From Trametopsis cervina (lineage: Eukaryota > Basidiomycota > Agaricomycetes > Polyporales > Irpicaceae): a stretch of DNA of 64,000 nt. The notes below the pieces were generated by a model. That model was not told where the DNA came from and did no database searches. It saw only the letters and a list, made by a program, of their open reading frames with translations. The translations under genes and the position numbers were made by a program. Positions 21,404-33,819 of the stretch are shown here, one piece after another; the stretch's first letter is position 1, and each line of letters starts with the position of its first letter. Location of the stretch: positions 67,965 through 131,964 of the forward strand of contig MU278350.1 of the NCBI GenBank assembly GCA_022385755.1, read 5' to 3'.

Positions 21404-23219
21404 ATGAGCTCAGACAGGGAACAGTTATCGTCCAGTTTTAATGGATGTCTGCCGACAGAACTCACATGTTTGATATTCGAACATCTGCACTGCAGCGACC
21501 TTGTCGCCTGCAGACAGGTAGCACCACTGCTTGCTTACACGTGTACCATGCTTACGCGCCTTGCGCTGATTAGCTCTGCAGGACAATCAAGCATGTCATC
21601 GACACTTCCGTCGTGCTGCAATACAAAATCCAACTGCATCTCACCGGCATGGTTGACAACCCAGCGCATCACTTCAGTATCGTTGAGAAGCTAGCTCTAC
21701 TTCAAAAATATCAAGCACAGTGGTATTCTCTTCCTGGGAATCTTGAGCGTGTTCTGCTGTTCGATAGGATCCACTTAGGGCTTTATGCAGAGGAACATGT
21801 CGTATGCGGAACTCTAGGCATTGGCCCATCGCTCGATTCCAACTTCTACTTCGCACAGTTGCCATCGAGAATACGCGGGATACCCCTCAAGCTGTGGGCT
21901 TTGCGCATGCCAGAACACACTGGTGTCTTTACCCTGGATCCACAGCAAGACGTTTTCGTTGTCTTGAAAAAGGCATCCGGTCCTGAGGAGTGAGTACAGC
22001 TCCGCGCAATATGTGCCCGCCGTTATGACAACGATGTTGATGCATGCGTTTTGCATACAGATATGTGCATTTCTCCGTAGTTGAGCTCTCAACAGGGAAG
22101 GAACACCCCCTTTCATCGTGTCCCTCACTGCCTTTGCCTTCCGGAATGGGGCAAGAATGGTTAAAGATACGAATCAGCGGTCCATACCTGTGTGTTCAGT
22201 GCATGGAAAGCGACATTTCAATCATATGGAACTGGCATTCAGGGTCTTCTATACGTGTAAGGCTACTTTACTGGCGATTTTGCCTGTCAACCCTAACTCG
22301 CTGATATCCTGGTGTCCAGATCGAGGCACGTACCGCCTCGTTCGCCTGGATCGGGCCTATGCATTTACTGCTAGGGATTTATGGAAGCACTAGTGAATCG
22401 CGCATCGACCCGCCAAAGCTTATTCTCGTGGATCTCTCACATCCGGAAAGAGAAAACCAACAGTGGGAGTTCCTCCTGCCGACGATATTATCTAAACGCG
22501 AAAGTTTGGGCCAGTTATTTGACTTTGGTCTCGAGTGCGAGCCTGCGACACCCCGAAGTCGCTCTACGATGTATTCCCCTGACTCCCCGTTCCACATAGC
22601 AGGGGAAGACAGCCTGATTATCCTGACCGCCTGCGAGGACACGTTTCGCATGTTTTTCCTTGCCTCGAGACTCTTTGAGATTGCGCGGAAGACGGCCGAT
22701 GTGATTACAGATGCAATTATCGTTCCCTGGAAGGAATGGGGCTCCCGGCACACCCACGTCGCCAGGGGCGCATTCACAGGCTTTGGTGACGTTGTGTATG
22801 GCACACGGTGCTGGGAATTGACGTCTGGTCTTGTCATGCTCGACTTCAACAGGTGGCACGCGCGGCATAGGATGCAGGCATGCGGTGGCGCAGAGGAGAA
22901 TGGGCTGACGAAGATACGGGTGTCCAGCCAAACTCACTTGCGCACGATGGCGGAAGAAGTAGAAGCAACGGCTGAGGAGATGGCTGAGCTGTGTCTCGAT
23001 GGAGACGAGGGTGACGGTCAGAGGAAGCTTACCTTTCAGGAAACGGTCTCACCACACAGACTGTACACAAACTCATGGGGATCTAGGTTTAGCGAGGATG
23101 CAATTTGTGTGTATCGTAGGGTACGTCTGCGACTGCGTCTAACTAGGCTCGAACGGACGCTGACGATCAGATGACAGAACAAGGATGAATCGGTGACGTG
23201 GGAGGCTTACACATTGTGA
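21404..23219 (+). CDS. F-box protein, family member 1 (FBX1)
   Basis: The F-box (FNGCLPTELTCLIFEHLHCS, then DLVACRQ) is at residues 12-38 and would bind Skp1 in an SCF ubiquitin ligase. Its exon ends with a conserved donor after CRQ. Exon 2 has VIDTSVVLQYKIQLHLTG, QAQWYSLPGNLE and FAQLPSRIRGIPLKLWALR. Exon 3 has VELSTGKEHPL and IWNWHSGSS. Exon 4 has TASFAWIGPMHLLLGIYG, LILVDLSHPE, MFFLASRLFEIARKTA, IIVPWKEWGS and FSEDAICVYRR. A last small exon ends DESVTWEAYTL with TGA 23217-23219. The full-length C-terminal part is shared by all seven paralogues here and may form the substrate-binding fold; the substrate is unknown. FBX1 is most like FBX4. It converges with MFS1. Confidence 0.8.
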
Positions 23220-23606
23220 TTTTTGGAGTGTTCAGGAATCCGGAAGTGTGTTCTGCGTAGGTAGCGACTCTGACCGAATCAGCCAAGCCCTTTCGAGCTC
23301 GCACCCTCGGCCAAAACGGCTAGTAGCCTGAGGCTGGCAAACGAGTAGCAATGCGCAAACATCAGAGAACCACGAAAGCCATTTTGTTGGAGTGCTCACA
23401 CTGAGTATCGACTGCATTTTGCGCTTATGAATAAAAAACCGCAATATTGTTATTGTTGTGCGCACAGACAATCATACACATCACGGAAGCAAGGAGGTAG
23501 GGAGGACGTGGAGAAGAAAGGAGGTAGTCAGCACAAGAGCGATTTTTGCTTTTGTCTGCGGTTCGCAATTTCGTGCAGACCATCCGCCAGGCGTTCTGTC
23601 GCGAAC

Positions 23607-25468
23607 TTATGCGACAGTGTTCACGACGTCCTCCATGCTCGCGCTCTTCTCCTCAGATTCGCTGACCGCCACCGTACCCGTCGTCGTGGTCGTCTCCGCG
23701 CCGAAGCCCATCAGGCTCACATCGTACCCGTTGTCGATCAAGTACTGCTTGAACTTCTCGTCCTCCTCGATCATGCCATCGTGGGACAGCGGCCATACCA
23801 TGACGAACACGACGAGCGCAGACAGGATCGCGATGCCCGAGCCGATCCAGAACGGGCCCGTGTTCCCGCGGTCCGTCGACTGGCCCCCAAAGGCGTCGAT
23901 GATTGCAGGGAACGCCCACGTACCGACGAACGCGCCCAGCTTGCCCGTCGCCGCGGCGAACCCAAAGAACTGCCCGCGCACACCTGTTGGGCCCGTCTTG
24001 GATGCAAGCAGGAATGTACAGTTTCCGGGCCCGAGTTCGCCGAACGAGAGGAAGATGCCGTATACGACTGCGAACGCGCCGACGTGGCTCGTGAGGTGCT
24101 TGTACATCGCGGACATGATGAACCCGATGACGGCCTGGCACAGCAGCCCGCCGATTAAAGTGTATTTTGGACCGAGGTAGTCAACGATGAACGCGCCGAG
24201 GATCGTGCCAGGCATGGAGAACAGGTTAATGACGCAGCCCCAACCGAGGACAACGGTGAGCGACTCGTTACCGCCCGTGATATTGTTGATGATCGGCGTC
24301 GCGAAGATGCCGAACGGATAGACGATAAAGTCGTAGAAGAACCATGCGAGCGCGATGCCCGTGCATGGCACCCAATACCGCTTGAACACGAGCCAGTAGG
24401 GTGTGCGCGCTCGGTGCAGGCTCGCACGCTTGTAGTGCTGTGGCTCGTCCATGTTGAGCCGCCAGAGGAAGACGAGCATGGCGGGTACGAAGGCCAGTCC
24501 GAGAGAGAGACGCCAGACGACGCGCAGGTGGTCCTCGCCGAATATCCAGAAGAGCACCAGAGGCACGAAAGAGGCGAAGACAAATCCAAGGTTGATGACC
24601 GAGTCTGTGGGGAGGTCAGGGAGGGCGAGAGCGGTCAAGGGACATGACATACTGGTTGCGAGCGCGAGCCACCGGTGTTGAGCATTCCTCGCCACGCCAT
24701 CCTCCTCCGACTGCTCAGACGCAGCAACAGAGCCGCACGAATACTCCGCGCCAATTCCGATTCCGAGGAGGAATCTAAGTGTGTGAGAGTGGTCTAAGAG
24801 TACACAAGAGATGAGCGAGTGCGTACCGGCAAGCACTGAGCATGGCGAGCATGCCCCCCAGACTGTGATGTGCCCCGCTCGAGGCAGCGGACAAGAGAGA
24901 AAAGAAGGCGACGAACCCGGTCGCCATCATCTACGGTCGCAATCGTCGTGTGAGCATTCTGCTGGCATGAGTGTGTCTAGAACAGGAGGCAACGAAGGTA
25001 AGGCTGAAGGAGGAACTGACCATGCCGAATTTACGGCCGAGCTTGTCAGAGAGGTAGCCAAAGGTGAGCATGCCGACGATAGTGCCGGCAAAGGTGACAC
25101 TCGTGAGCGTCGTACTTGAGTTGTGGGCCTTGAGGGCGGCGGAGCCGTAGAGGCGCGTGAGTATCGTGTTGACTGTGGGCGATCGTGTGAGTGTGAACAG
25201 GAGGCGCGAGCGCGAAGGGCGGATGTGGCATACACACCAGCACTGATGACGCCGTTGGCGTAGCCTGTGTGAGGAATGGGCAGTCAGCACTGCGGTGGCT
25301 GCGTATAACAGGACGGGGGCGGCGCGACAGACCATCGGCGAACAAGGCAGTACCGCAGCTATGAAGGCGACGTCAGAGGCAAAGGGGGCGGCGGCAGGAA
25401 GTGTGAACATACGCAAAGATGAGCGAGACCTGCTTGAGCTGTGGGCTCTTTCTAAAACGCGCGGGCAT
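23607..25468 (-). CDS. MFS transporter, GIT1/PHO84-like phosphate or glycerophosphodiester permease (MFS1)
   Basis: Major facilitator of the phosphate:H+ symporter type, related to yeast Git1 and Pho84, predicted in the plasma membrane. Start at the ATG complementary to 25466-25468 (MPARFRKSPQLKQVSLIFA); several short introns separate the first helices. The MFS loop motif FGYLSDKLGRKFGM is encoded near 25070. The main exon (about 24610-23607) encodes WRLSLGLAFVPAMLVFLWRL, LNMDEPQHYKRASLHRARTP, ITGGNESLTVVLGWGCV, VVYGIFLSFGELGPGNC and PFWIGSGIAILSALVVFVMV. An acidic tail ends EDVVNTVA with stop 23607-23609. Substrate choice between phosphate, glycerophosphoinositol and glycerophosphocholine cannot be decided by eye. 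Long antisense frames over this gene are codon-bias shadows. Confidence 0.85.
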
Positions 25469-27462
25469 GACGAGATTTTTCAGCTCTGGAGGCAGGTGAG
25501 ATGCGGCCGAGGGGAGCGCCGCGTGCTCTGGATGAGCGAGCGCGGCTGCTTAAGTACTGGTACTTGTCTGCTTGGTACGCTCCGATATTAGGTGACGGGA
25601 TCTGTGCTTCTCCCAGAGGCGTTCCTATTGAACCGAAACGTTGGATTGTATTACTCCCAGGGAGAGCATATTAGAATGAACGTTTGTGTCTGCATCCAGT
25701 GGACGGTGTTCCCTGACAGGAGCTGCATCCCGGAACTGCCATTTGTCAGAAGCGATGAGGCTGGTGGGCAATACCGCGTTCTTCTCCTGGGAATGTATGA
25801 GGGAGCCTTCGTGACCATGATGCGAGGCAAGATGGTTCGGTTGTATTGCTTACCCTGGATGAGCTGTCATTAGTTGGCTAGTGTAATTTGTTACCTCCAA
25901 GTAAGGCTCATTTCTTGCCGAGGAAGCCCAAGCTGCAGCTGAAGTAACTGGAAGGCAGCATGCGGTTCTGTCTCACATCTGGCCGCATTCAATGACGGCA
26001 ATCAAGTGCACCCTCTTACGCAGATTGCTGACGGCGAGCTAGATTGCGGCTCAAAGCGTTCCACTGTCTTACTCCCAGGGTAAAGCATGTTGGAGTGAAC
26101 CTTCGCGTCTGTATTCGGTGAGCGGCCTTCCCTGAAAGGGCCCGTATCCTGGAACTGTCACTTGTCAGAAGCGACAAGCTTGTGCGAACAGTGTCGTGAT
26201 GCCCTCTCAGGACTACACGACGAACTCTCCGCATCCACAATAGCTGCGAGGGGTGATGATTTGAGGGTCCGGTTGGATTAGTTATCCCCCCTGGGTGAGC
26301 CGCCGTGCACTATCATCTTTCCGTCCTGCACTTTGTGTTCGCTAAAATGGCCGTTTCTTGTTGAGGAGGTGAGGAGGCGCGGCTCACAGTGAGGAAGTCA
26401 AATGTTACGGCGTCGGTAACGTTCTATCACTTGTCTTGAATCGATACACCATTGCTAAGCATAGACAATCTGGCGCACACTGCGTGCAGAATCCCGGCTG
26501 AGGCACATGACCATGAATTCTGTGGTTACGCAATCCTTCGCTAGGCAGTTCGCGGGTTGGTTTTTCTCTAGTGTTGTGCAAGAGCCGTCTGGCAAGGCTC
26601 AGAGCGGGAGCTGCCTTGAAGTCCGGCATACTCCTCTGCGGATCGCGAGTGGTTCATCGACACACGTTTGCGTGTCACGCTGACTGACTCTGAGAAGCGG
26701 ATGATGTGCCTAGGAGATGTCGGCAGAATTCCGTTGGAATGTGGCCACTAGATGTGTCTTCCGAGGGGTTCCTTGCATCCATGTCGGTTCCTGCATCCGT
26801 GGGACTCACTGCCCTTAAGTTGCTATGTGTTATTCCTTCTTGTTATCTTCTTGTACGTAGCTCATTTCCTGCGAGAATTCAGCAGCGTCGTCCCAGCCGA
26901 GTGATGTGGGGGCACTTACAGTAAAGACATAGCGCCTTTAAGTCACTCTCTGAATTGAGAACCCCGAGTCGACCATCCGCCCCGCTCCGTGTGCAATGAG
27001 AGTGCAAGGAGATCGATTCAACATAGTCGGATACGTACCTGGGCAGCCAAAACAGCATATAACTCACTCGTAGAAACGTCCAACCTTGTAATGGGTCCGC
27101 AAACAGGTAGCTCCACGTTGAAGACCATGATGTTGAGGTGGCAAACGACAAGAACGTCACAACGCAGGGGCTGCCGCGGATGCCGATGCCTGATATGGTA
27201 ATGGCCGGGTCGAGAGCGCCCGACGACGGTGTTGTGTACGGCGAACACTTCTGCACGCACCGACATTTGAACTCAAGTTCTTTCCGTCACACTCACATAC
27301 AGACGGATTTGTATGCATGTATAGTACAAAGGGACTCGGATAAAAGGCCCAGATGGTGTCTTATCTGCGCGGCATCGCCCTGCCTCTTTCAAGGGCACCC
27401 TTCGTGCGCTGCATACCACCACCATCTCAACGTCTTGAAACACGGGCACCAAGATCGCTGCT
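25469..27462. other. Gene-poor spacer between MFS1 and FBX2
   Basis: No convincing gene. It contains two copies of a degenerate repeat (separate entry), and from about 27.13 kb a promoter segment that is also present upstream of FBX5. A TATA-like GGATAAAAGG lies at about 27339. Confidence 0.6.
25600..26390 (+). repeat. Degenerate tandem duplication of about 400 bp
   Basis: Segments at about 25630-25780 and 26045-26200 align: ACTCCCAGGGAGAGCAT against ACTCCCAGGGTAAAGCAT, then TGTCTGCATCCAGTGGACGG against GTCTGTATTCGGTGAGCGG, CCGGAACTGCCATTTGTCAG against CTGGAACTGTCACTTGTCAG. Similarity continues weakly into TTGCTTACCCTGGATGAGC and TTTCTTG(C/T)(C/T)GAGGA. No coding frame is shared, so it is probably an old non-coding duplication or repeat relic. 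Confidence 0.6.
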
Positions 27463-29251
27463 ATGGATTCAACTACGAGCTCGTACAGTCTTGTCGGATC
27501 TTTGCCGACGGAGCTCATTTGTTGGATATTTCGATATCTGAGCTGCAACGAGCTTGTTGTCTGCAGACAGGTAAGTAAAGCTGCAACTCATCTTCGCATC
27601 CATCATGATCATGCTTACACCTCTCGCTGTTCAGCTCTGCAGATCACTCAAGCACATCGTCGACACTACCATTGATCTTCAATACATCATTCAACTGCAT
27701 CTCACCGGTATGGCCGACAACCCAGCGCACCCTCTCAGTACAAGTGGCAAGCTGGCTGTGTTGCAACGATATCACGCCCAGTGGTACTCTCTTCCTGCTC
27801 ATCTTGAGCACGCTGCGACATTTAATGTGATCGGTGCATATTATTGCCAGAGTGAACACGGAAGGGACACACTGGGTATCGGTCCCTCGGTCGACTTCGA
27901 TTACCACTTTGCACAGTTGCCGTCAAGGATACGAGGGATTCCATTCAAGTCATGGATTTTACGACTGCCGGAACACACCAGCTTCTTCACTATGGATCCA
28001 CAACAAGACGTCCTCACTATCTTGAAAGAGACGCCTGGCTCTAGGTACAGGCTATATTCTCGCCGTTCAAATTGATAAAGTTGGCTCATGTATTTTGATA
28101 CAGCGATTTATATCTCCATATACTCGAGCTCTCGACAGGGAAAGAACATCCTCTTGCATCATGTCCTTTAATACCTTTACTAGACGGAAGGGCGCGTGAC
28201 TGGTTCAAATTACGAATCAGTGGTCCATACGTGTGCGTTACGTTCATGGCGGATGACTTACCTGTCATATTTAACTGGCGTTCCGGGCATCGTAGATGTG
28301 TAAGGATACTTGGCTGGCACCTTGCGCTCACCATCTCATGTCGCTGACATACTGGGATTCAGATCGGGTTGCGTACCGTCTCATTCACTTGGATCGGGCC
28401 CACGCACTTTCTAGGGCATATCGGCAGCGCCGGCGGTGTGAACCCGGTCGGACCGTACCTTTTTCTTGTAGACCTCTCACATCCCGAAACAGAAGGTCGT
28501 CAATGGGAGTTTGATCTGCCGGAAATACTTGCCCACAAGAGTGAAGCCCATCTCGAATTTGATCTCACCTGCGAGCCCGCGACATCCCAAGGCAGAGGTT
28601 CTCCCGACTCTTTGTTTGACATCGCAGAGGAGGACAGCGTAGTCGTCCTGAGTGCCCGCGAGAACTCGTTCAGCATCTTCTTCCTTGCCTCTAGACTTCT
28701 TGAGATTGCGCGGGACACGGCGCATATGGCGCCGGGGACGATTGTCGTTCCTTGGAAGGTATGGGGGCCCGGACACACACACACCAACGAGACCTTCGGC
28801 TGTGGCCATGATTATTATCCGTACGGCATGCGGTCCGCGCATATGGAAAACAATCAACTCTACGTTCTCGATTTCAACAGGCAGCGTGCGCAGCGCAGGT
28901 TGCAGGCGCGCAATAATGAGCATGAAGAAGATGGGTCGACGCAGATACGGGCTTACAGCCGCACGTTCTGGCGCAGGTTGATAGACGAAGATGAAGAAGC
29001 CACAGACGAGCAGATCGACGAGCTGTCCCTCGACCTCGTTGAAAGTAACGGACTGGGAGAGCCCCTGTTTGTACAAACGGTCCTGCCGTACGACATACCG
29101 GAGGGTTCGGATATATGTGGCTTCAGCGAGGATGCAATTCATACGAGGCGGACGGTATGTGTCCCTTTGTGCTCGTATAGGCCTGATTGGGTGGCTGACA
29201 GTGCGATAGCTTGAAGACAGATCACAGAGTTACGACGTCTATACGTTGTGA
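27463..29251 (+). CDS. F-box protein, family member 2 (FBX2)
   Basis: Starts at ATG 27463 (MDSTTSSYSLVGSLPTELIC); the F-box continues WIFRYLSCNELVVCRQ. Exon 2 begins after ctgttcag with LCRSLKHIVDTTIDLQYII and includes GMADNPAHPLS, YHAQWYSLPAHLE, FAQLPSRIRGIPFKSWILR and DPQQDVLTILKE. Exon 3 contains LELSTGKEHPLA. The long exon contains PYLFLVDLSHPETEGRQWEF, IVVPWKVWGPGHTHT, YVLDFNRQRAQRRLQA, AYSRTFWRRLIDEDEEATDE and FSEDAIHTRR. The last exon reads LEDRSQSYDVYTL, stop TGA 29249-29251. It is nearly identical to FBX5 on the opposite strand, including flanks, so the two arose by a recent inverted duplication. Predicted SCF substrate receptor; target unknown. Confidence 0.82.
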
Positions 29252-29883
29252 GTCTAGGGTTTCAGCCTCTGAAGTCGCCCCCTGGTTCAAGCTAGGCAAG
29301 GCCACAGCAGCGCCGGTCGTAGAATCCTCTCATTTCACCCACCATCTTCATATGACAAGCTGCGCACAACAGACCTCACTATGTTTTGAGGTGTATCTGT
29401 TTTCCGCCCATGTTGTCATGTCATGTTGATTTCTTTGTCCGGTGCGTATGTTACAAGCATTGACTGCCTTGTACGCCTCATTCCACAATGATCATCTACT
29501 CTGCAATTACTCTCCTTCGCGTGTGAACTTAGTCCTAGAACATATATGCTGCATATCAACGCACCCTCGAGAGAGAAGACCCGGAGGGGGATATCAAAAC
29601 ATACAAGATGCGCCATTTCGAAAGCAGAGGAGGACAGAACGGTGAGGATGAATACCTACGGCTACTGCCATGGAGATCAGTGATGCAGGAAGTGAAGGCC
29701 ACTGACGAGAAGATGGCTGACATCGGAGGCGGCGGTAACTTCTTATAAACGTTTACCTGTGCTGATTTGGTCTTCCGATTTGACCTTTGCTGGGGTGACG
29801 TATATCCGTGGATGGGCCAGGATGACATTGTCGTGGTGCAACAGGTAAGTCTGTCTACTGCCAACGCTGTGAGGGTCAGCTAG
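29252..29883 (+). repeat. Duplicated FBX 3' flank (copy A)
   Basis: The block starting GTTTCAGCCTCTGAAGTCGC is present after FBX2 here, after FBX3 (33820-34450) and, inverted, after FBX5 (47489-46889). Shared segments include TCATTCCACAATGATCATC, AGACCCGGAGGGGG and GGGGTGACGTATATCCG. It runs directly into the CT-rich element. It is therefore part of a larger duplicated unit, FBX plus flank plus CT element. Confidence 0.75.
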
Positions 29884-31130
29884 GGTCAGCCGACCGGGTA
29901 CCATTAAAGTGAGCCGCCCACATTTTGTCGCATATCCGATTCTCTCTAACGCAGCTTTAGTAACATGTCGGCAAACGTCAGCTATCGGAAGCCGCTATCT
30001 ATTGAGGGTATATAAGTGCCCTCCGAGCAGCTCTGTCTCACCGAGTCACTTATTCCTGAGCTCCACTCTCGTCTCTTTCTTCCTTCTCTACTCCTGCCTC
30101 TATTTCCCTTTTATCTCATCTCTCTCAGTCTCTCTCTCTCTCCCGCTCTATCTGCTCTCTCTTTCTCTCTACCTCTCTATTTCTCTCTTGTCTCTCTCTA
30201 TTCTTCTCTCTATCTCTATTCTTCTCTCTCTCTCCCTTCGTCCTGCGCCCGTTGGCGCCCCGTTTCTGTCTTACCATCCACCCCTGCCCGTCTCCCGGCT
30301 CGCCAACTGTTCTTGTCGACATTCCACTACGTTTCATAGCTCTGCACTGCCTTTACCCTCAAGGTCGCCGTCACCGCGATTAGCAGAGCCACCAGGTTAC
30401 ATACTATCACACGGGTGAGCCCTTCTTCCCCGAGTCGTCCGTTTCCCCACTCACCTTCTTGTCCATAGTTCGTGGTACCATCCCGTTCTCTATCAGCAGG
30501 CAACGCGCTGTTTATCCATTTTTCGCGCGACCCTACACGCGAGAAGCTATGCCCTCGACGAGCCTCTGTCAGCCACCCGACAGCAGGCGCACGCGCCTCG
30601 ACATCCTCGCGTCTGTCCGACCGTCAGCCACCCGCCGTCCCATCCAGCGTATCCTCACCTCACCTACCAACTCCCCTTCCCAGCTGCACATAGTTGACGT
30701 CCTCGACGTCATGGGCAACTGCAGCACAAGGGCCGGCTTCCTCCTTCCTCTTTCCCCTACTTTCATCTGGACGATCGCAAGTACGGCGGACCGTGTTGTG
30801 CTCTGCGTATCATACGAGCACACGAGCGTGCGATGTCTCTCTCACTTCACAGGACGCTACGCTCTCGAAGAGCACGCGTCAGCCGCCGCCGACATTTCGA
30901 CTTCCTCACGTATGAACAACTGTCAGCCACCTGCATCCCTCTCACGTCCGCCCCAGCATTCCCTTCTCCCACCTATCAGCGCCCCTTCCCAACTGCACAT
31001 AGTTGACGTCCTCGACGTCATGGGCAACTGCAGCATAAGGGACAGCTTCCTCCCCATTTCCCCCTACTTCACCCGGGCGGTCACAAGAACGGCGGTCCCT
31101 GTCATGCGCTGCGTATCGAGCAGCGGCCAA
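29884..31130 (+). repeat. TATA/CT-rich repeat element, copy A
   Basis: Begins GGTCAGCCGACCGGGTACC, has a TATA box (TATATAAG, 30009-30016), then about 200 bp of CT microsatellite (30050-30240). Two internal direct repeats of about 300 bp follow. Each contains CAGCTGCACATAGT or a close variant and a TGACGTC..GACGTCA dyad with a 3-nt loop (30695-30711 and 31004-31020). The open frame of about 315 codons here is not kept intact in the other copies, so I treat the element as non-coding or decayed. A promoter-like 5' end with a long pyrimidine leader suggests an expressed retroelement relic or a promoter cassette (inference). Confidence 0.7.
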
Positions 31131-32005
31131 CGCGAGCGCGACATATTTATCTGTTCCATCTTTTCTATTTTCTCTGTTCTCTCATCACATGTATCTCCCC
31201 ATCCTTTTTCTCGCCTCGCGTATTCGGTATTTGCATATCTTCTCCCCCTCTCTCGCATATCGCTTCGTTCCTCCGTATCATGTATCTGCATCCTCACATC
31301 TCGTGTTCTCTACAACACAATATACCCCCTTATGTATGAACGCACCATTGAAAGGCCCACATTAGAAAGCACACCGCATACTTCAAGTATGAACGCGCAC
31401 CGCTGATTGTCCTAGTCGGATGGACTTAGAATAAACTTGGTATATGCAATTTATAGTCTGTGCTCTTGGCTTTGTCTCTCACCTTTTTACCACCGGTGTC
31501 TTACTGAGAAGCCCTACACACTAATGAAGGCAGATCTCGACATGTGATCATAACCTAAATTCTGCCCTTACGGCAATGAAGGACTCAACGACGCCCTCCG
31601 CGCCGTGTTATTCTTCTCGAACTTGCTCACTATCGTCCTCGTCCTCGTCCACCATCCCCTGACACGACAGCAGCACATCCAGCATCAATGGCCCCGAACT
31701 AATACAGAATGCGGGTCCTAGTCACCAACAATGGTGTTTCAAAACCATTCGACACAATGCTTCATTCATTTCCTTTGTAGGCGAGACCGGCCACATTCGA
31801 CGTTGCATAGTCCTTTGCCCACGGGTATACATATAAAATCCCTCGCGTTCATTGAAAGTTGGACAATATCTGCTCCTCATCTTCCAGACCCTCCAATTTA
31901 TCACCACCGATAGGGGCACGCACTTTCGGTATACCTCCTGCTCCCCTTCGAGATTACTTGTACTCATCGTTTTCTTCCAGTTTTGTGTCTTGCTACGGTT
32001 TGACC
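31131..32005 (+). other. Spacer and promoter region before FBX3
   Basis: No supported gene. The first part is the CT-rich tail of copy A (to about 31320). The rest is the upstream region of FBX3, with CATATAAAATCCC near 31830 as a possible TATA element. Confidence 0.45.
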
Positions 32006-33819
32006 ATGTGCTCAGAAGGGCAGCAGTCATCATACAGTCTTGATGGATCTCTGCCGATAGAGCTCATATGTTGGATATTCAGCTATCTAGGCTGCAATGA
32101 GCTGGTCGTCTGCAGACAGGTAACAGCAGCACCTATATCTACATCCACCATGCTTACGTGCTTCCCGCCATTCAGCTCTGCAGGAAACTCAAACAGATTA
32201 TCGACACAACTGCCGGCCTTCAATATACAATCCAGCTGTATCTTAGCGGCATGGCCGACAACCCAGCGCATTCCCTCAGTACAGCCGACAAGCTGGCTTT
32301 GCTGAAAAGATATCACGACCAATGGTATTCTCTTCCCGCTCATCTTGAGCGTGTTGTGCTGTTTGAAAGGATTCGTAATGGGTATCACACGCAAACCAGG
32401 GACATACAGGGTACTGTAGGTATAGGCCCCACACCCGAGGGTCACTTTTACTTTGCGCAGCTGCCATCGAGGATACGAGAGATACCACTCAAGTCGTGGG
32501 TCTTACAGTTGTCGGAACATACCGGCTTTTTTACCTTCGATCCACAACAAGACCTTCTCGTCATCTTGAAAAGGGCCTCTATACCTGAGGAGTGAGTACA
32601 GGGACGGGTTATATGCACTGTTCAATGTTAGCTCATTCATTGTTAATATAGGCGTCCATGTCTCCGCCTGCTCGAGCTGTCGACAGGGAGGGACCACCCT
32701 CTTGCGGCGTGTCCCTCCATACCTTTGCCCCATGAATTGGACAATTTGGATCTAGTTCCAGCATGGCGAATCAAAGGTGAATTCTTTTGTGCCGAGGACG
32801 AAGAAGTTGCCTTCTTTGGTATATGGAATTGGCGTACGGGGTCTTCTACACGCGTAAGGCTACTTCACTAGCATTTGCGCCTTCCATCCCATCTACATAT
32901 TCTCACCGATATTCGTTGCCTAGCTCTATGAGTCCGTCGCCTCTTCCGCTTGGCTCGGGTCTACGTGCTTACTTCTCGCGACTTTTGGGGACACTGCCTT
33001 GAGTGGTGAGGGCTTTGACCCGCCGGAGCTTATACTCATTGATCTCTCTCGGGGCGTCGCCAGACTCCAATGCTGGCGCTTCCGCCTGCCAATAGTCCTC
33101 GCCAAGATATGTCGTACTACGTTTTATTACACCATCGAATGTGAGCCTGCCGTGGAGTCCCCTGCGGCGGGTCTGTCGGACCCTCCATTCTGCACTGCAG
33201 AGGAAGACAGCCTGGTCGTCATGGAAGCTTCTGATTATCCATTCCGCTTGTTCTTCGTTACCTCAACGTTGGTCAAGTTGGTCAAGAAAATGTCGAGTCC
33301 CCCGGGCGGATCTGCCATCGTCCCTTGGAGCGAATGGGGGCCGGGAAATACGCACGTCGACGACGAAGGTGGCAACCACGCCTGGTTGGCCGTGTACGGA
33401 ACGCGATACATGACATATCGGAAGGCGACCTCGGAACTAGTCGTGTATGATTTCAACACACGGCGTGTGCAGCACAAGATGCGAGCGCTTGATAATTCGG
33501 AGGGGGAACAGGACGACCCGACGAGGATACATGCATACAGCCGCACGTATTGGCGCGCGCTGGCGGAGGCAGCAAAAGCGACGGACGAGGAGATGGCTGA
33601 GCTGTGCCTTGACGCAGCCGAGGGTGAAAGCCAGGGAGGGCCTGTATTCATGGAAACGTCCTCACAACATGGCTTGATGCCACATGGTTTTAGCAAGGAT
33701 GCGATTTATAGGCTACGCCGGGTACGTCTGTGTTCGAAGCCCATCTAGGGTGGACCGGGTCACTGACATTAGAATAGCACGAGCCAAAATATCATGCGTA
33801 CGACGCTTACACGCTGTGA
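32006..33819 (+). CDS. F-box protein, family member 3 (FBX3)
   Basis: Starts at ATG 32006 (MCSEGQQSSYSLDGSLPIEL); the F-box continues ICWIFSYLGCNELVVCRQ. Exon 2 contains LCRKLKQIIDTTAGLQYTIQ, LSGMADNPAHSLS, QWYSLPAHLERVVLFERI, PLKSWVLQLSEHTGFFTFDP and QQDLLVILKRAS. The third exon has ELSTGRDHPLA and an IWNWRTGSS block. The long exon has LILIDLSRGVARLQCWRF, AEEDSLVVMEASDYPFRLFF, AIVPWSEWGPGNTHVD, YGTRYMTYRKATSELVVYDF and FSKDAIYRLRR. A last exon ends HAYDAYTL, stop TGA 33817-33819. It is more diverged than FBX2 from the others, and its flank belongs to the same duplicated unit. Predicted SCF substrate receptor. Confidence 0.8.

Noticed and set aside
23427..24180. Long plus-strand frames opposite MFS1
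   Set aside because: Antisense shadows of a GC-rich transporter exon; the same effect is seen opposite MFS2 and MFS3.
30459..31406. 315-codon frame in repeat copy A as a protein gene
   Set aside because: The equivalent sequence in copies B and C is broken by frame changes, and the protein is low-complexity.
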